From the NCBI RefSeq assembly GCF_000223905.1, contig NC_015948.1, positions 558,001-622,000 of the forward strand: a DNA stretch of 64,000 nt. The letters run 5' to 3'. A program made the position numbers and the translations under genes. This document shows, in pieces, positions 43,917 through 52,771 of the stretch (position 1 is the stretch's first letter; every line of letters starts with the position of its first letter). Source of the stretch: Haloarcula hispanica ATCC 33960. Its GTDB lineage: Archaea; Halobacteriota; Halobacteria; Halobacteriales; Haloarculaceae. The notes under the pieces were generated by a model. That model was not told where the DNA came from, did no database searches, and worked only from the letters and a program-made list of their open reading frames with translations.

Positions 43917-44651
43917 ATGCCGTCCCCAACAGACCTCGAACTCGGCGGTGAGCGGTCCGACGTGTATCGGTTCGTGGAGCGGAACGGCCCCGTCGCGCCC
44001 GCCGAGGTGGCCGAAGCCATCAGCGTCGATCCCGAGCGGTTCCAGCACCATGTCTCCATTCTCAAACGGGACGACCTCATCGAGTCCACCGAGGACGGGA
44101 AGCTGACCGTGGCGCTCCACCACGGCGAGACGGCCGAACACTACGAGGCCGGCGTCAGCTACGAGATACGACCTTCCCGGCCGTCGGACCTCTCCGGCGT
44201 CGTCGGCACGATACGCGACGTGACCAGCGAGGCACCGTACATCATCGCGGCCGGTGTCGCCGAGCAACTGGCCTACGAGGACACGCTCGTCCGCTGGGGT
44301 CCCAATCGCTGTCGCGTCGTCTTCGTCGCCACGGTCGACGACGACGTCGTCGGCTGGGTCCACGTCGCCATGTCCGAGGTGGCCGAACTCGCGTCGACGG
44401 CCGAACTCACGCTCGGAGTAATGGAGACGTACCGCCGCCACGGTATCGGCAGCCACCTGCTCCACCGCGGGGTCGAATGGGCCGCGAGCCGCGGCTGTCG
44501 AAAGGTGTACAACAGCCTGCCGGCCACAAACGAGCGGGCCATCGACTTCCTGAAGGAGACCGGCTGGACGGTCGAGGCTGTCCGCGATGGCCACTACGAG
44601 ATCGACGGCGAACTGGTCGACGAGGTGATGCTGGCGCGCCGGCTGGACTGA
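43917..44651 (+). CDS. Winged-helix fused to GNAT acetyltransferase
   Basis: A 244-residue fusion. Residues about 10-65 read as a winged helix (RSDVYRFVERNGPVAPAEVAEAI, then PERFQHHVSILKRDDLI). From about 85 to the end there is a GNAT domain: VSYEIRPSRPSDLSGV, VVFVATVDDDVVGWVHV, ELTLGVMETYRRHGIGSHLLHRGVEWA (the acetyl-CoA binding motif RRxGxGxxL) and FLKETGWTVEAVRDGHYEIDG. So a DNA-binding module is joined to an acetyltransferase; the target is unknown, but a chromatin or DNA-bound protein is possible. The ATG is the last before the winged helix. Confidence 0.85.
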   Translation: MPSPTDLELGGERSDVYRFVERNGPVAPAEVAEAISVDPERFQHHVSILKRDDLIESTEDGKLTVALHHGETAEHYEAGVSYEIRPSRPSDLSGVVGTIRDVTSEAPYIIAAGVAEQLAYEDTLVRWGPNRCRVVFVATVDDDVVGWVHVAMSEVAELASTAELTLGVMETYRRHGIGSHLLHRGVEWAASRGCRKVYNSLPATNERAIDFLKETGWTVEAVRDGHYEIDGELVDEVMLARRLD

Positions 44652-44741
44652 GACGGACTGACGGCAAGGGCTACCCTTGTGAGCGGAGAACCCGGGGCTA
44701 GCGCCCTATGGCTTTATGATTATCTACCGACAAGTGACGAC

Positions 44742-45233
44742 ATGACAGTTACCGAACTAGAAGACTACGGAATGCTCCGGATGAACGTCGAGGACATCGA
44801 AAAGACCCTCGAACGGAAGAGCATTGGCGTGCTTGGCGTCCCGACCGATTCCGCGCCGCTACTGCGCCCGCTTGGTTTCTGGTACGACGGCGAGTCCGCG
44901 CTCTACTTCGTCTACGTTCTCGGTGCCGACAGCCGGAAAGTGACGGCAAGCGACCATGCGGACGTTGCCCGGTTTCTCATCTACGACGTCGAAACGACGT
45001 TCAACTGGCGCAGCGTCCTGCTGACGGGGACCATCGAACGAGTCCCTGACGACGAACGCAGGGCAATCGAAGAACAGATAGACACTTCCTGGACGCCCGA
45101 CGTGTTCGAACGGGCGGCCGAGACGGAAGCCACAGCGCTGTATCGGTTCCGGATCGACGACCGGGTTGGTATCAAGCAACTCGAACTCCCGCCGGAACTC
45201 AGAACCGAATTCTCGACGAGCGGGCCGGATTGA
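44742..45233 (+). CDS. Pyridoxamine 5'-phosphate oxidase-like FMN-binding protein
   Basis: A 163-residue split-barrel flavin protein. It has the family pattern: an N-terminal helix (MNVEDIEKTLERKSIGVLGV), then PLLRPLGFWYDGESALYFVYVLG, SRKVTASDHADVARFLIY and SVLLTGTIERVPDD. Members bind FMN or F420 and act on many substrates or as general flavin reductases; true PNPOx activity is unlikely. The start at the ATG at 44742 gives the compact domain. It converges with nadC, 7 bp between stops. Confidence 0.85.
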   Translation: MTVTELEDYGMLRMNVEDIEKTLERKSIGVLGVPTDSAPLLRPLGFWYDGESALYFVYVLGADSRKVTASDHADVARFLIYDVETTFNWRSVLLTGTIERVPDDERRAIEEQIDTSWTPDVFERAAETEATALYRFRIDDRVGIKQLELPPELRTEFSTSGPD

Positions 45234-45240
45234 CCGGTAC

Positions 45241-46062
45241 CTAGCCCGTGCGGAAAGAGAAATCCAGCGTCGGCGCGGAGTGGGTCAGCGACCCCATCGA
45301 GATGATGTCCACGCCCGTTTCGGCGTAGGCCGGCACGTCCGCAACTGTGATACCGCCGCTAGCCTCGGTGAGCGCGCCGGAAGTAGACGCTGCCACTCTG
45401 TCGACGGCCCGCTCAGTTTCCGCGGGGGACATGTTGTCGAGCAGGACGATGTCCGCGCCGGCCTCGGCGGCCCGCGGGGCGTCCTCCGGAGCTTCGACCT
45501 CGACGTCGAGTTTCGTCGCGAAGGAGGCCCGCTCGCGGAAGTGCTCGATGGCGTCGACCAGTCCCATCTCGGCGATGTGGTTGTCCTTGACCATCACCAT
45601 GTGCGAGAGGTCCAGTCGATGGGTGTCGCCGCCGCCGGCCGCTACCGCCCGCTTCTCGATGCCGCGCAGGCCGGGAGTCGTCTTGCGCGTGCCGGCGATA
45701 CGAGGGGTGGAATCTGTCGCAGCCGATTCCGCCGCATCGACGGCGGCCCGTGTCTTCGTCGCCACGCCCGAGGCATGGCCGGTGATGTTCACGGCGACGC
45801 GCTCGCCGCGGAGGACCGACTGCGCGGGGCCGTCGACGCGAAGCACTACGTCGCCGGCGTCGATGGCCGCCCCCGAGTCGACCGGTGTCTCAACCGCACA
45901 GTCCAGATACTCAAACACCGCGGTGGCAGCGTCAAGGCCGGCGACGACGCCGGACTCTTTTGCCACCAGTCGCCCCTCGGTCGTGCCGGGCACGTCGTTG
46001 GTCACGTCGTGGTGGCCCACGTCCTCGTGGAGCCACCGCTCGATGTCGCTGTCGGCGAGCAT
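45241..46062 (-). CDS. nadC: Nicotinate-nucleotide pyrophosphorylase (quinolinate phosphoribosyltransferase)
   Basis: A 273-residue NadC. It joins quinolinate with PRPP to give nicotinate mononucleotide. Motifs: GTRKTTPGLRGIEKRAV (PRPP/substrate lysines and arginines), HRLDLSHMVMVKDNHI and the C-terminal EASGGITVADVPAYAETGVDIISMGSLTHS. It is the last gene of nadA-nadB-nadC. Its ATG shares 1 bp with the nadB stop, so it is translationally coupled. Confidence 0.97.
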   Translation of the reverse strand: MLADSDIERWLHEDVGHHDVTNDVPGTTEGRLVAKESGVVAGLDAATAVFEYLDCAVETPVDSGAAIDAGDVVLRVDGPAQSVLRGERVAVNITGHASGVATKTRAAVDAAESAATDSTPRIAGTRKTTPGLRGIEKRAVAAGGGDTHRLDLSHMVMVKDNHIAEMGLVDAIEHFRERASFATKLDVEVEAPEDAPRAAEAGADIVLLDNMSPAETERAVDRVAASTSGALTEASGGITVADVPAYAETGVDIISMGSLTHSAPTLDFSFRTG

Positions 46063-47588
46063 CAGTCAGCCGTGGACTCCGGTGGTTCCTCGCTCGCATC
46101 CACGAGATTGTGCGTGCCGACGCTCTCCTCGTTCTCGGCGGCGTGGCGCGCGATCAACAGGGCGGTGACGCTGGCGTGGCGGAGTTCGTACAGCGAGCGA
46201 CTGGTCCGCGTGCGGACGTAGGCGTCGACCTCGCCCTTGAGCCGGCGGAGGACGGCCATCGCCCGCTGGAGGTCGGCCGGGTCGCGCTCGACGCCGACGT
46301 TCTCGTCCATCACGCGGGTCAGCCGCTGGAACTTGTCGCGGGCGAACCGCTCGGGCAGGTCCGGGTCGCGTTCGAGCAGTTCCGGCGCTTCGATTGGTTC
46401 GGGTTCGGCCCCGGCGGCGTCTTCGCCGGCGCGTAGACCCCAGACCAGCCCTTCGAGCAGGGAGGTGCTGGCGAGGCGGTTCGCGCCGTGGACGCCGGTC
46501 CGGGAGCATTCGCCGACGGCGTACAGTCGGTCCAGCGTCGTCCGGCCGCGGTCGTCGACGTTGATGCCGCCACAGAGGAAGTGCTCGGCGGGCGCGACCG
46601 GAATGCCGTCTGTCCAGTCGATGCCGTGCTCTTTACAGCGGTCTGCGAGGTTCGGGAACTCTTCGGCGAAGTCAAGCGGCGAGACATCCAGCGTCACCTC
46701 ACCGGTCGCCTCTCGCTCCGCCTTGACTGCCCGGGCCACCACGTCGCGGGGCGCGAGTTCGGCGTCCGCGTGGTAGTCGGGCATGAACCGCTCGCCCTTG
46801 TCGTTGCGTAGCAGGCCGCCCTCGCCGCGGACGGCCTCGCTGACGAGGAAGGCGACCTCAGCGCTACCGGAATTACCTTCGAGTACGCACGCCGTCGGGT
46901 GGAACTGCACGTACTCCATGTCCTCGACCTCGGCCCCGGCGAGTGCGGCCATCCCGATGCCGTCCCCAGTGGTGTTGTCGGGGTTCGTCGTCCGCGGGTA
47001 GAGGTCGCCGATACCGCCCGTCGCCAGCACGACGCTGCCGGCGAAGTACGGGTCGACCTCGCCGTCGGATTCGAGCATCGCGCCGTGGACCCGCCCCTCG
47101 TGACGGATGAGTTCGAGCGCGGCGGTGTCGTCCAGAATCTCCACGCCGTCGTGGTCGTCGATGTAGTTCAGGAACGGGACGTGGATGTGTTTGCCCGTGG
47201 AGGCATCGACGTGGAGGATGCGGTCTTCGCTGTGGGCGGCCTCGCGGGTGAAGTCGTGGCCCGAGCCGTTCTGGTCGAACTCGACGTCCAAGGTCTCAAG
47301 CAGCACGTCCTCGACGGCCTCGTTGGCATTCTCGACCAGCACATCGACGGCGTCGGGGTCGGCGGTGCCGTCGGAGGCGGCCATGATGTCGTCTTTGAAT
47401 TCTTCGGGCGTATCTCGGGAGATGGCGATGCCGCCCTGAGCCCACCAGGATGAGGAGCCTTCCGGACGGGTCGCCTTCGTGGCGAGCGTCACGTCGTCGC
47501 CTTCACGGGCCGCGGCGAGCGCCGCCGCCAGCCCGGCGATGCCGGAGCCGACGACCAGCACGTCCGTCGTAATCGGGTCGTCCGTCAT
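46062..47588 (-). CDS. nadB: L-aspartate oxidase
   Basis: A 508-residue flavoprotein. It oxidises L-aspartate to iminoaspartate, which NadA uses. The FAD site is DVLVVGSGIAGLAAALAA; then WWAQGGIAIS, GSVVLATGGIGDLYPRTTNP, GDGIGMAALAGAEVEDMEYVQFHPT and HFLCGGINVDDRGRTTLDRLYAVGECS. The helical C-terminal fumarate-reductase-like domain is complete. It starts 2 bp after the nadA stop. Oxygen or fumarate may accept the electrons. Confidence 0.96.
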   Translation of the reverse strand: MTDDPITTDVLVVGSGIAGLAAALAAAREGDDVTLATKATRPEGSSSWWAQGGIAISRDTPEEFKDDIMAASDGTADPDAVDVLVENANEAVEDVLLETLDVEFDQNGSGHDFTREAAHSEDRILHVDASTGKHIHVPFLNYIDDHDGVEILDDTAALELIRHEGRVHGAMLESDGEVDPYFAGSVVLATGGIGDLYPRTTNPDNTTGDGIGMAALAGAEVEDMEYVQFHPTACVLEGNSGSAEVAFLVSEAVRGEGGLLRNDKGERFMPDYHADAELAPRDVVARAVKAEREATGEVTLDVSPLDFAEEFPNLADRCKEHGIDWTDGIPVAPAEHFLCGGINVDDRGRTTLDRLYAVGECSRTGVHGANRLASTSLLEGLVWGLRAGEDAAGAEPEPIEAPELLERDPDLPERFARDKFQRLTRVMDENVGVERDPADLQRAMAVLRRLKGEVDAYVRTRTSRSLYELRHASVTALLIARHAAENEESVGTHNLVDASEEPPESTAD

Positions 47589-47590
47589 GG

Positions 47591-48727
47591 TTAGATCTCC
47601 AGCATTCGGTCCATCGCGACCTGTGCCAGTTCCTTCTCCTCGGGCGCGACCTCGATGACGTTGCGCTCGCGACCTTCGACCAGTTCCTCAAGCACCCACG
47701 CGAGGTAGTTCGGGTCGATCTGGCGCATGGCATTGCAGTCCATGCAGGCGTCGCCACACAGCGGGACGACATCCACCTCGGGGTGCCACCGCTGGAGGTG
47801 GTGGGTGAGGTGAATCTCGGTGCCGATGGCCCACGTTTCGCCGGGATCAGCCTCGGCGACGGACTCACAGATAGTCGACGTAGAGCCGGCCACGTCGGCG
47901 GCCTCGACGACCTCGCGGCGACACTCGGGGTGAACGATGACGTTCGCGTCGGGGTAGTCCTCGCGGATCGATTCGATGTGGTGCTCGCGGAAGCGTTCGT
48001 GAACCTGACAGTACCCCTCCCAGAGAATGACGTCGTTTTCGACGGCGTCAGCGGCGTCGGTGCCCTCGGCGTCCCACGGGTCCCACTCGACGGTTTCGTC
48101 GGCCATGCCGAGCCGGTGGGCCGTGTTCTCGCCGAGGTGCTTGTCGGGCAGGAAGAGTACTTTGTCGCCCTTCTCGAAGGCGTACTCGAAGGCCTTGTGG
48201 GCGTTGGAGGACGTACACACCAGCCCGCCCTGCTCGGCGCAGAAGGCCTTCAGGTCGGCGTAGCTGTTCATGTACGTGATCGGGATGATATCTTCGTCGT
48301 CGTCGAGCGCCGCGGTCAGTTCTGCCCACGCGGCGTCGACCTGCAGCGCCTCGGCCATGCCCGCCATCGGGCAGGACGCCTCCATCGACGGGAGGATCAC
48401 GGACTGGTCGTCGTCCGTGATGATGTCCGCGGATTCGGCCATGAACGTCACGCCGCCGAAAATCACGTAGTCGGCGTCGGACTCGGCGGCTTCCTTCGAG
48501 AGCTGGTAGGAGTCGCCGATGAAGTCGGCGTGTTCGACTATCTCCCGACGCTGGTAGTTGTGGCCGAGGATGACCACGTCGTCGCCGAGGGTATCGAGCG
48601 CGCTCTCGATGCGCTCGGTCCGCTCGTCCGCCTCGAGGTCCCGGTACGCCGGCGGGAGTTGCTCGAGGTTGTCATACTTGAAGAGGCTAAGGTCCGTCTC
48701 GAACGCGGCGGTTTCCATTTCGGGCAC
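47591..48727 (-). CDS. nadA: Quinolinate synthase
   Basis: A 378-residue NadA of the long type. It condenses iminoaspartate and dihydroxyacetone phosphate to quinolinate on a 4Fe-4S cluster. Three homologous subdomains are visible. Candidate cluster ligands are in GLVCTSSNAHKAF, HPECRREV and LCGDACMDCNAMRQ. It is first in the nadABC operon. The start is GTG at 48727, supported by AGGTGG with a 7-nt spacing, and an ATG three codons in is the alternative. An inverted repeat surrounds the likely TATA box upstream. Confidence 0.96.
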   Translation of the reverse strand: MPEMETAAFETDLSLFKYDNLEQLPPAYRDLEADERTERIESALDTLGDDVVILGHNYQRREIVEHADFIGDSYQLSKEAAESDADYVIFGGVTFMAESADIITDDDQSVILPSMEASCPMAGMAEALQVDAAWAELTAALDDDEDIIPITYMNSYADLKAFCAEQGGLVCTSSNAHKAFEYAFEKGDKVLFLPDKHLGENTAHRLGMADETVEWDPWDAEGTDAADAVENDVILWEGYCQVHERFREHHIESIREDYPDANVIVHPECRREVVEAADVAGSTSTICESVAEADPGETWAIGTEIHLTHHLQRWHPEVDVVPLCGDACMDCNAMRQIDPNYLAWVLEELVEGRERNVIEVAPEEKELAQVAMDRMLEI

Positions 48728-48763
48728 GATGTATCCACCTGTCGGTACTCACACTTCGGAACT

Positions 48764-48798
48764 CCCTCGTGAAAAGATTTTATCTTCAATGACGAGGG
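48764..48798. promoter_or_regulatory. Nested inverted repeat around the nadA promoter
   Basis: CCCTCGT (48764-48770) and ACGAGGG (48792-48798) flank a 21-bp AT-rich segment. That segment holds a second dyad, AAGAT-TTT-ATCTT (48774-48786). Read on the minus strand it includes GATAAAATC, the likely TATA box of nadA. A repressor bound here would block the nad operon. Confidence 0.5.
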
Positions 48799-48960
48799 TT
48801 GGTGAGCAAAGAAATTGTATACCTGATATTGGAGTCAACTACAGTTCTGTTTCCGGTGTTGGTGGTCTATCGGGTTTTAAATCTGTCTTTGGCGATCTAA
48901 CTACTTCTATATCCCGTACTGTCGAATTATGTTGTTTGTTACCGAGAAACAGGAACCGTG
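48799..48960. other. AT-rich intergenic island
   Basis: The space between nadA and the amidohydrolase is distinctly AT-rich against the GC-rich surroundings, with runs such as GTTTTAAATC and TTATGTTGTTTGTTA. I see no convincing gene, RNA or repeat. A short in-frame stretch from 48789 has unusual codon use and no family look. It may be a remnant of older inserted DNA. Confidence 0.5.
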
Positions 48961-48987
48961 ACGCGTCGATACTGCCGCCTGTCGGAT

Positions 48988-50484
48988 TTACTCGCCGGAA
49001 TCGAACACGACCTCGCCGTCGCTGACGGTCAGCGTGACGGCTACGTCCGAGATATCCGCATTCGGGACATCCCACGGAGAGGCCGACAGCACGGCGAAAT
49101 CCGCAACCGATCCCGGCGTAATCGTGCCCATCCGGTCCTCGTCGAAGCCCGCGTACGCGGCACCGCTGGTGTACGCTCGGAGCGCCTCGTCGACTGTCAA
49201 GCGCTGGTTCGGCTCCGGCGCGGCGACGGCCTGCTGGACGCCATACAGCGGGGAGAGCGGCATACAGTCGCTCCCGAAGGCCAGTTGTGTGCCGGCATCC
49301 ACGAGGTCGCGGAACCGGTTCGTCAGCGCGCGGCGCTCGCCGAGTCGCTCGTCGTACAGGCCGCCCGGCACCGCCCAGCGGTGGAAATTCGGCTGCGCCG
49401 AAACGACCAGCGGCGACGCCGCCAGTCGCTCCACCAGATCGCCCGTGAGCACCTCGGCGTGTTCGACGCGGTGGCGCTCGTCCGCGGCGTCGATTGATTC
49501 GATAGCCGAAAGCAGCGCGTCGATAGCCGCGTCGCCGATGGCGTGGGCGGCGAACTGGAGGCCCGCGTCGTCCACCGCTGACACGAGTTCCCGGAGGGCA
49601 TCTGGGTCCGTTCGCCACTCGCCGACGCTGTCGCTGTCGGCGTAGGGGTCCCGGAGCCGCGCGGTTCCGGCCCCGAGCGACCCGTCGATGTACGCCTTGA
49701 TAGCGCCCGTTTGCACTCGGTCGCTCCCGTGGTTCGTCACTAAGCCGAGTTCCCGTATGGCGTCGAGGTGGTCTACCCAGTAGTTGAGCCGAATCCGCAG
49801 GGAGAGGGCGTCCTCGGTGTCTAGATCGCGGTACACCCGCGGGGCGTGAGACTGCCGTACCATGTCGTGGACGGCAGTGATTCCCTCAGAGAGAGCCACC
49901 TCCTGTGCGGCCAGCAGGTACTCTCGGGTCTGCGTGTAGTCGGGCGCGATAGCGTCGAAGACGGCCTCGGCGGCTTCCTCGACGAGCACGCCGGTCGGCG
50001 CTCCGTCCTCGGTCCGAACGCCGTCGCCGGGCAGGTCCAGTACGTCCAGCGCGGCGTGGTTTACCGACACCGTGTGGATATCCTCGCGCGCGGCCGCGAC
50101 CGGGCGCTCAGCGCTCACCCGGTCCAGCGTCGCCGCTTGCAGCAAGTCTCCGTCCCAGTCGCTCTCGTCGTAGCCAAAGCCCAGAACCCAGTCCTCGCCG
50201 TCGTCGGCCGCCAGCAGCCGGTCGATGCAGTCGTCCGGGCCGTCTGCCCCGGCGAGGTCTGCCTCGACTGCACGGCGGCCGACGATGTCCAGATGCGTGT
50301 GAGCGTCGACGAAGCCGGGCAGCAAGACGCCGCCGCGACAGTCGACGGTCTCGGCACCCGCGGTCGAGAGGTCATCCGGGTCGCCGACGGCTGTGGCAGT
50401 TCCGTTCGTCACTGCGACCGCCGATGCCGGACCGTCGCCGGACAGCGGCCGCACCTCACAGTTCGTGAATACGCGGTCGACCAT
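48988..50484 (-). CDS. Amidohydrolase of the YtcJ type
   Basis: A 498-residue metal-dependent hydrolase. Motifs: GGVLLPGFVDAHTHLDIVG (HxH metal site), VQTGAIKAYIDGSLGAGTARL (the conserved Lys region), FAAHAIGDAAIDALLSAIE (His), RHRVEHAEVL (His) and LAFGSDCMPLSPLYGVQQAV (Asp). The final segment ADFAVLSASPWDV is typical of the small beta domain. YtcJ-like enzymes act on exo-amide or imidazole substrates, mostly unknown. It is divergent from hmgA, 81 bp between starts. Confidence 0.92.
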   Translation of the reverse strand: MVDRVFTNCEVRPLSGDGPASAVAVTNGTATAVGDPDDLSTAGAETVDCRGGVLLPGFVDAHTHLDIVGRRAVEADLAGADGPDDCIDRLLAADDGEDWVLGFGYDESDWDGDLLQAATLDRVSAERPVAAAREDIHTVSVNHAALDVLDLPGDGVRTEDGAPTGVLVEEAAEAVFDAIAPDYTQTREYLLAAQEVALSEGITAVHDMVRQSHAPRVYRDLDTEDALSLRIRLNYWVDHLDAIRELGLVTNHGSDRVQTGAIKAYIDGSLGAGTARLRDPYADSDSVGEWRTDPDALRELVSAVDDAGLQFAAHAIGDAAIDALLSAIESIDAADERHRVEHAEVLTGDLVERLAASPLVVSAQPNFHRWAVPGGLYDERLGERRALTNRFRDLVDAGTQLAFGSDCMPLSPLYGVQQAVAAPEPNQRLTVDEALRAYTSGAAYAGFDEDRMGTITPGSVADFAVLSASPWDVPNADISDVAVTLTVSDGEVVFDSGE

Positions 50485-50565
50485 ACAGACTCCGGGCGCG
50501 GCGACTGCAAAACGCTTGGCCTGCCAAGAGCAACTGTTAGGAGTCCCGAAGCCACACCGGTCAGT

Positions 50566-51783
50566 ATGACCGACTCCGACGCTACGGCGCTCGCGGAGCG
50601 CGTTCGTGACGGTGAGTTGCGGCTCTACGAACTGGAAGACCACGCCGACCCCGACACTGCGGCGGCGGCCCGTAGACACCTGCTGGCCGAGGAGACCGGC
50701 GCGGACCTCTCGGCGGTCGGCGACTACACCTTCGACGCTGCCGACGCCGAGAGCAACATCGAGAACATGGTCGGCGCGGTGCAGGTCCCGATGGGTGTGG
50801 TCGGCCCGCTGCCCGTCGACGGCGGGGCCGCCGAGGGCGACCACCACCTCCCGCTGGCGACCAGCGAAGGCGCGCTGCTGGCCTCCGTCAACCGCGGCGT
50901 CTCGACGATTCGCAACGCCGGCGGTGCAACCGCTCGCGTCCTCAAATCCGGGATGACCCGCGCCCCGGTGTTCCGCGTCGAGGACGTGGCCAAGGCGGGT
51001 GAGGTGTCGGCCTGGGTCCGCGAACACGTCGACGTACTCGCCGATGCCGCCGAGTCGACGACCAGCCACGGCGAACTGCAGGACGTGACACCCTACGTCG
51101 TCGGCGACAGCGTCTTCCTGCGGTTCTCCTACGACACCAAGGATGCGATGGGGATGAACATGGCCACCATCGCGACGGAGGCGGCCTGCGACGTTGTCGA
51201 GTCCGAAACCCCGGCCGACCTCGTGGCGCTGTCGGGCAACCTCTGTTCGGATAAGAAGCCCGCCGCCATCAACGCCGTTGAGGGCCGCGGCCGGACCGTC
51301 GCCGCGGACGTGCTCATCCCCCACGAGCAGGTGGAGGAGCGACTCGATACGACTTCCGACGCTATCGTCGAGGCCAACACCCGCAAGAACCTCGTTGGCT
51401 CGGCGAAGGCCGGCGCGCTGGGGTTCAACGCCCACACCGCCAACGTCGTCGCCGCGGCCTTCCTCGCGCTCGGGCAGGACATCGCGCAGGTGGTCGAGGG
51501 GAGCAACGCTATCACGACCGTCGACGCCCGCGAGGACGGTCTGTACGCATCGGTCACTATCGCGTCGCTGGAGGTCGGCACTGTCGGCGGCGGGACGGGT
51601 CTCCCCACGCAGTCCGAGGCGCTTGACGTGCTGGGCTACGGCGGCGGCGGCGACCCCGCCGGCAGCAACGCCGACGCGCTCGCGGAGGTCATCGCCGCCG
51701 GCGCACTGGCCGGCGAACTCTCCTTACTTGCGGCGCTGTCCTCGCGTCACCTCTCCTCGGCGCACGCCGACCTCGGGCGGTAG
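50566..51783 (+). CDS. hmgA: Hydroxymethylglutaryl-CoA reductase (NADPH)
   Basis: A 405-residue class I HMG-CoA reductase without membrane anchor. It makes mevalonate for isoprenoid (archaeal) lipids. Motifs: ENMVGAVQVPMGVVGPL (substrate site with catalytic Glu), YDTKDAMGMNM (NADPH-site DAMGMN), SGNLCSDKKPAAIN (catalytic Lys), VGGGTGLPTQ and the C-terminal catalytic His in RHLSSAHADL. This enzyme is the target of statins in haloarchaea. The start is the ATG nearest the conserved N-terminal helix. Upstream in-frame sequence lies over the divergent gene. Confidence 0.97.
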   Translation: MTDSDATALAERVRDGELRLYELEDHADPDTAAAARRHLLAEETGADLSAVGDYTFDAADAESNIENMVGAVQVPMGVVGPLPVDGGAAEGDHHLPLATSEGALLASVNRGVSTIRNAGGATARVLKSGMTRAPVFRVEDVAKAGEVSAWVREHVDVLADAAESTTSHGELQDVTPYVVGDSVFLRFSYDTKDAMGMNMATIATEAACDVVESETPADLVALSGNLCSDKKPAAINAVEGRGRTVAADVLIPHEQVEERLDTTSDAIVEANTRKNLVGSAKAGALGFNAHTANVVAAAFLALGQDIAQVVEGSNAITTVDAREDGLYASVTIASLEVGTVGGGTGLPTQSEALDVLGYGGGGDPAGSNADALAEVIAAGALAGELSLLAALSSRHLSSAHADLGR

Positions 51784-51807
51784 CCCCGGCTTCCCGGCGG
51801 CGCACTA

Positions 51808-52158
51808 TCACTGCCGGCTCTGGCTTACCAGAAAGCCGGCCCCCGCAACGAGAACGACGACGCCGGCGAGCAGGAGTGCTTCCTGCCCAAGCAGTGGACC
51901 CAACACCAGCAACGCCCACGCGACGGCGAAGACACCGTGTGCGATGGCGAACAGCCGCTGGCCCCGCCGGGCGAACACGGCTGTACCCAGCGCGAACCCG
52001 AGCGTGAGAACGACCGCCGAGAGCGCGACGGTGCTCACCTGCAGTGAGCCGACTGCGACGGGGTCAACGACCGGTGTGAGGAGAAACAGCAGTCCCGAGA
52101 GACCGACAAGAACTCCGACCGCGACCGGGCCGCGCTCCAGATCTAACGTCGCGGTCAT
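51808..52158 (-). CDS. Small four-helix membrane protein
   Basis: A 116-residue hydrophobic protein with helices at about 12-30, 38-60, 68-88 and 92-112. It overlaps the upstream zinc-ribbon gene by 4 bp and is co-transcribed with it. I recognise no family. It converges with hmgA 24 bp after its stop. The Lys-free sequence with few polar residues suggests a simple integral protein. Confidence 0.72.
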   Translation of the reverse strand: MTATLDLERGPVAVGVLVGLSGLLFLLTPVVDPVAVGSLQVSTVALSAVVLTLGFALGTAVFARRGQRLFAIAHGVFAVAWALLVLGPLLGQEALLLAGVVVLVAGAGFLVSQSRQ

Positions 52159-52679
52159 AGCAGCCGGTACTGCCCCCGACTCTCCGATGCCTTGCCGGCA
52201 CGAACCAGCTTTGTCAGTGCCTTCCGGGTGTACGACGCCGGGACGCCGCGCTCCTCGGCGTAGGCCACGATGTCGTCCTCGGTCGGCTCGTCGAGGTTCC
52301 GGAGCGCGTTCGTGACCGTCTCCTTACGGCTCGACCCTCTTGTCGCCCCTTGCTCGGCGCGGTCGGCGGCCGCCGACACGGCGTCTGTATCCACCCCCGA
52401 ATCTTCGAGGTACGTCTCGTCGTCCACGCCTGCGCCGTCGACCTGGCGCTCCATTTCGGCGTAGGAATCCAACTCCGCGAAGGCGTCACCCTCCCCCTGC
52501 CGGTTCGCCAGCATCGACGCCCGGACCTCACGGGCGTGGGCCTCGTCGTCCGTTTCGACGAACTTCCGCCGCTTCTCGTGTTTGCGGCGCGTGCCACACC
52601 GCGGGCACTGTGTTGTCTCCGGTCGCCCCTCAGTGACCCACAGCGCGCTGCAATCACTACACCCGACGACCGCGTACAT
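52155..52679 (-). CDS. Zinc-ribbon/winged-helix protein (DUF5817-like)
   Basis: A 174-residue protein. The N-terminus is a zinc ribbon with two cysteine pairs (CSDC near residue 7 and CPRCG near 26). The middle is acidic and helical. Residues about 120-174 form a winged helix: VTNALRNLDEPTEDDIVAYAEERGVPASYTRKALTKLVRAGKA, ending QYRLL. This matches the haloarchaeal DUF5817 layout, and a role in replication or transcription is possible. The ATG gives MYAVVGC directly at the ribbon. Confidence 0.85.
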   Translation of the reverse strand: MYAVVGCSDCSALWVTEGRPETTQCPRCGTRRKHEKRRKFVETDDEAHAREVRASMLANRQGEGDAFAELDSYAEMERQVDGAGVDDETYLEDSGVDTDAVSAAADRAEQGATRGSSRKETVTNALRNLDEPTEDDIVAYAEERGVPASYTRKALTKLVRAGKASESRGQYRLL

Positions 52680-52771
52680 ACCTCTCTGTCAGGGCCGGAC
52701 GGTACTGAATCCACCGACGTCCGATGCCGGGGGACGAAGGCTTAGGTGCGGTGGACATGACATAGCTGAGC

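Noticed and set aside
48789..49025. Small frame in the AT-rich island
   Set aside because: Runs into the amidohydrolase end, unusual codons, no recognisable domain; kept only as an island note.
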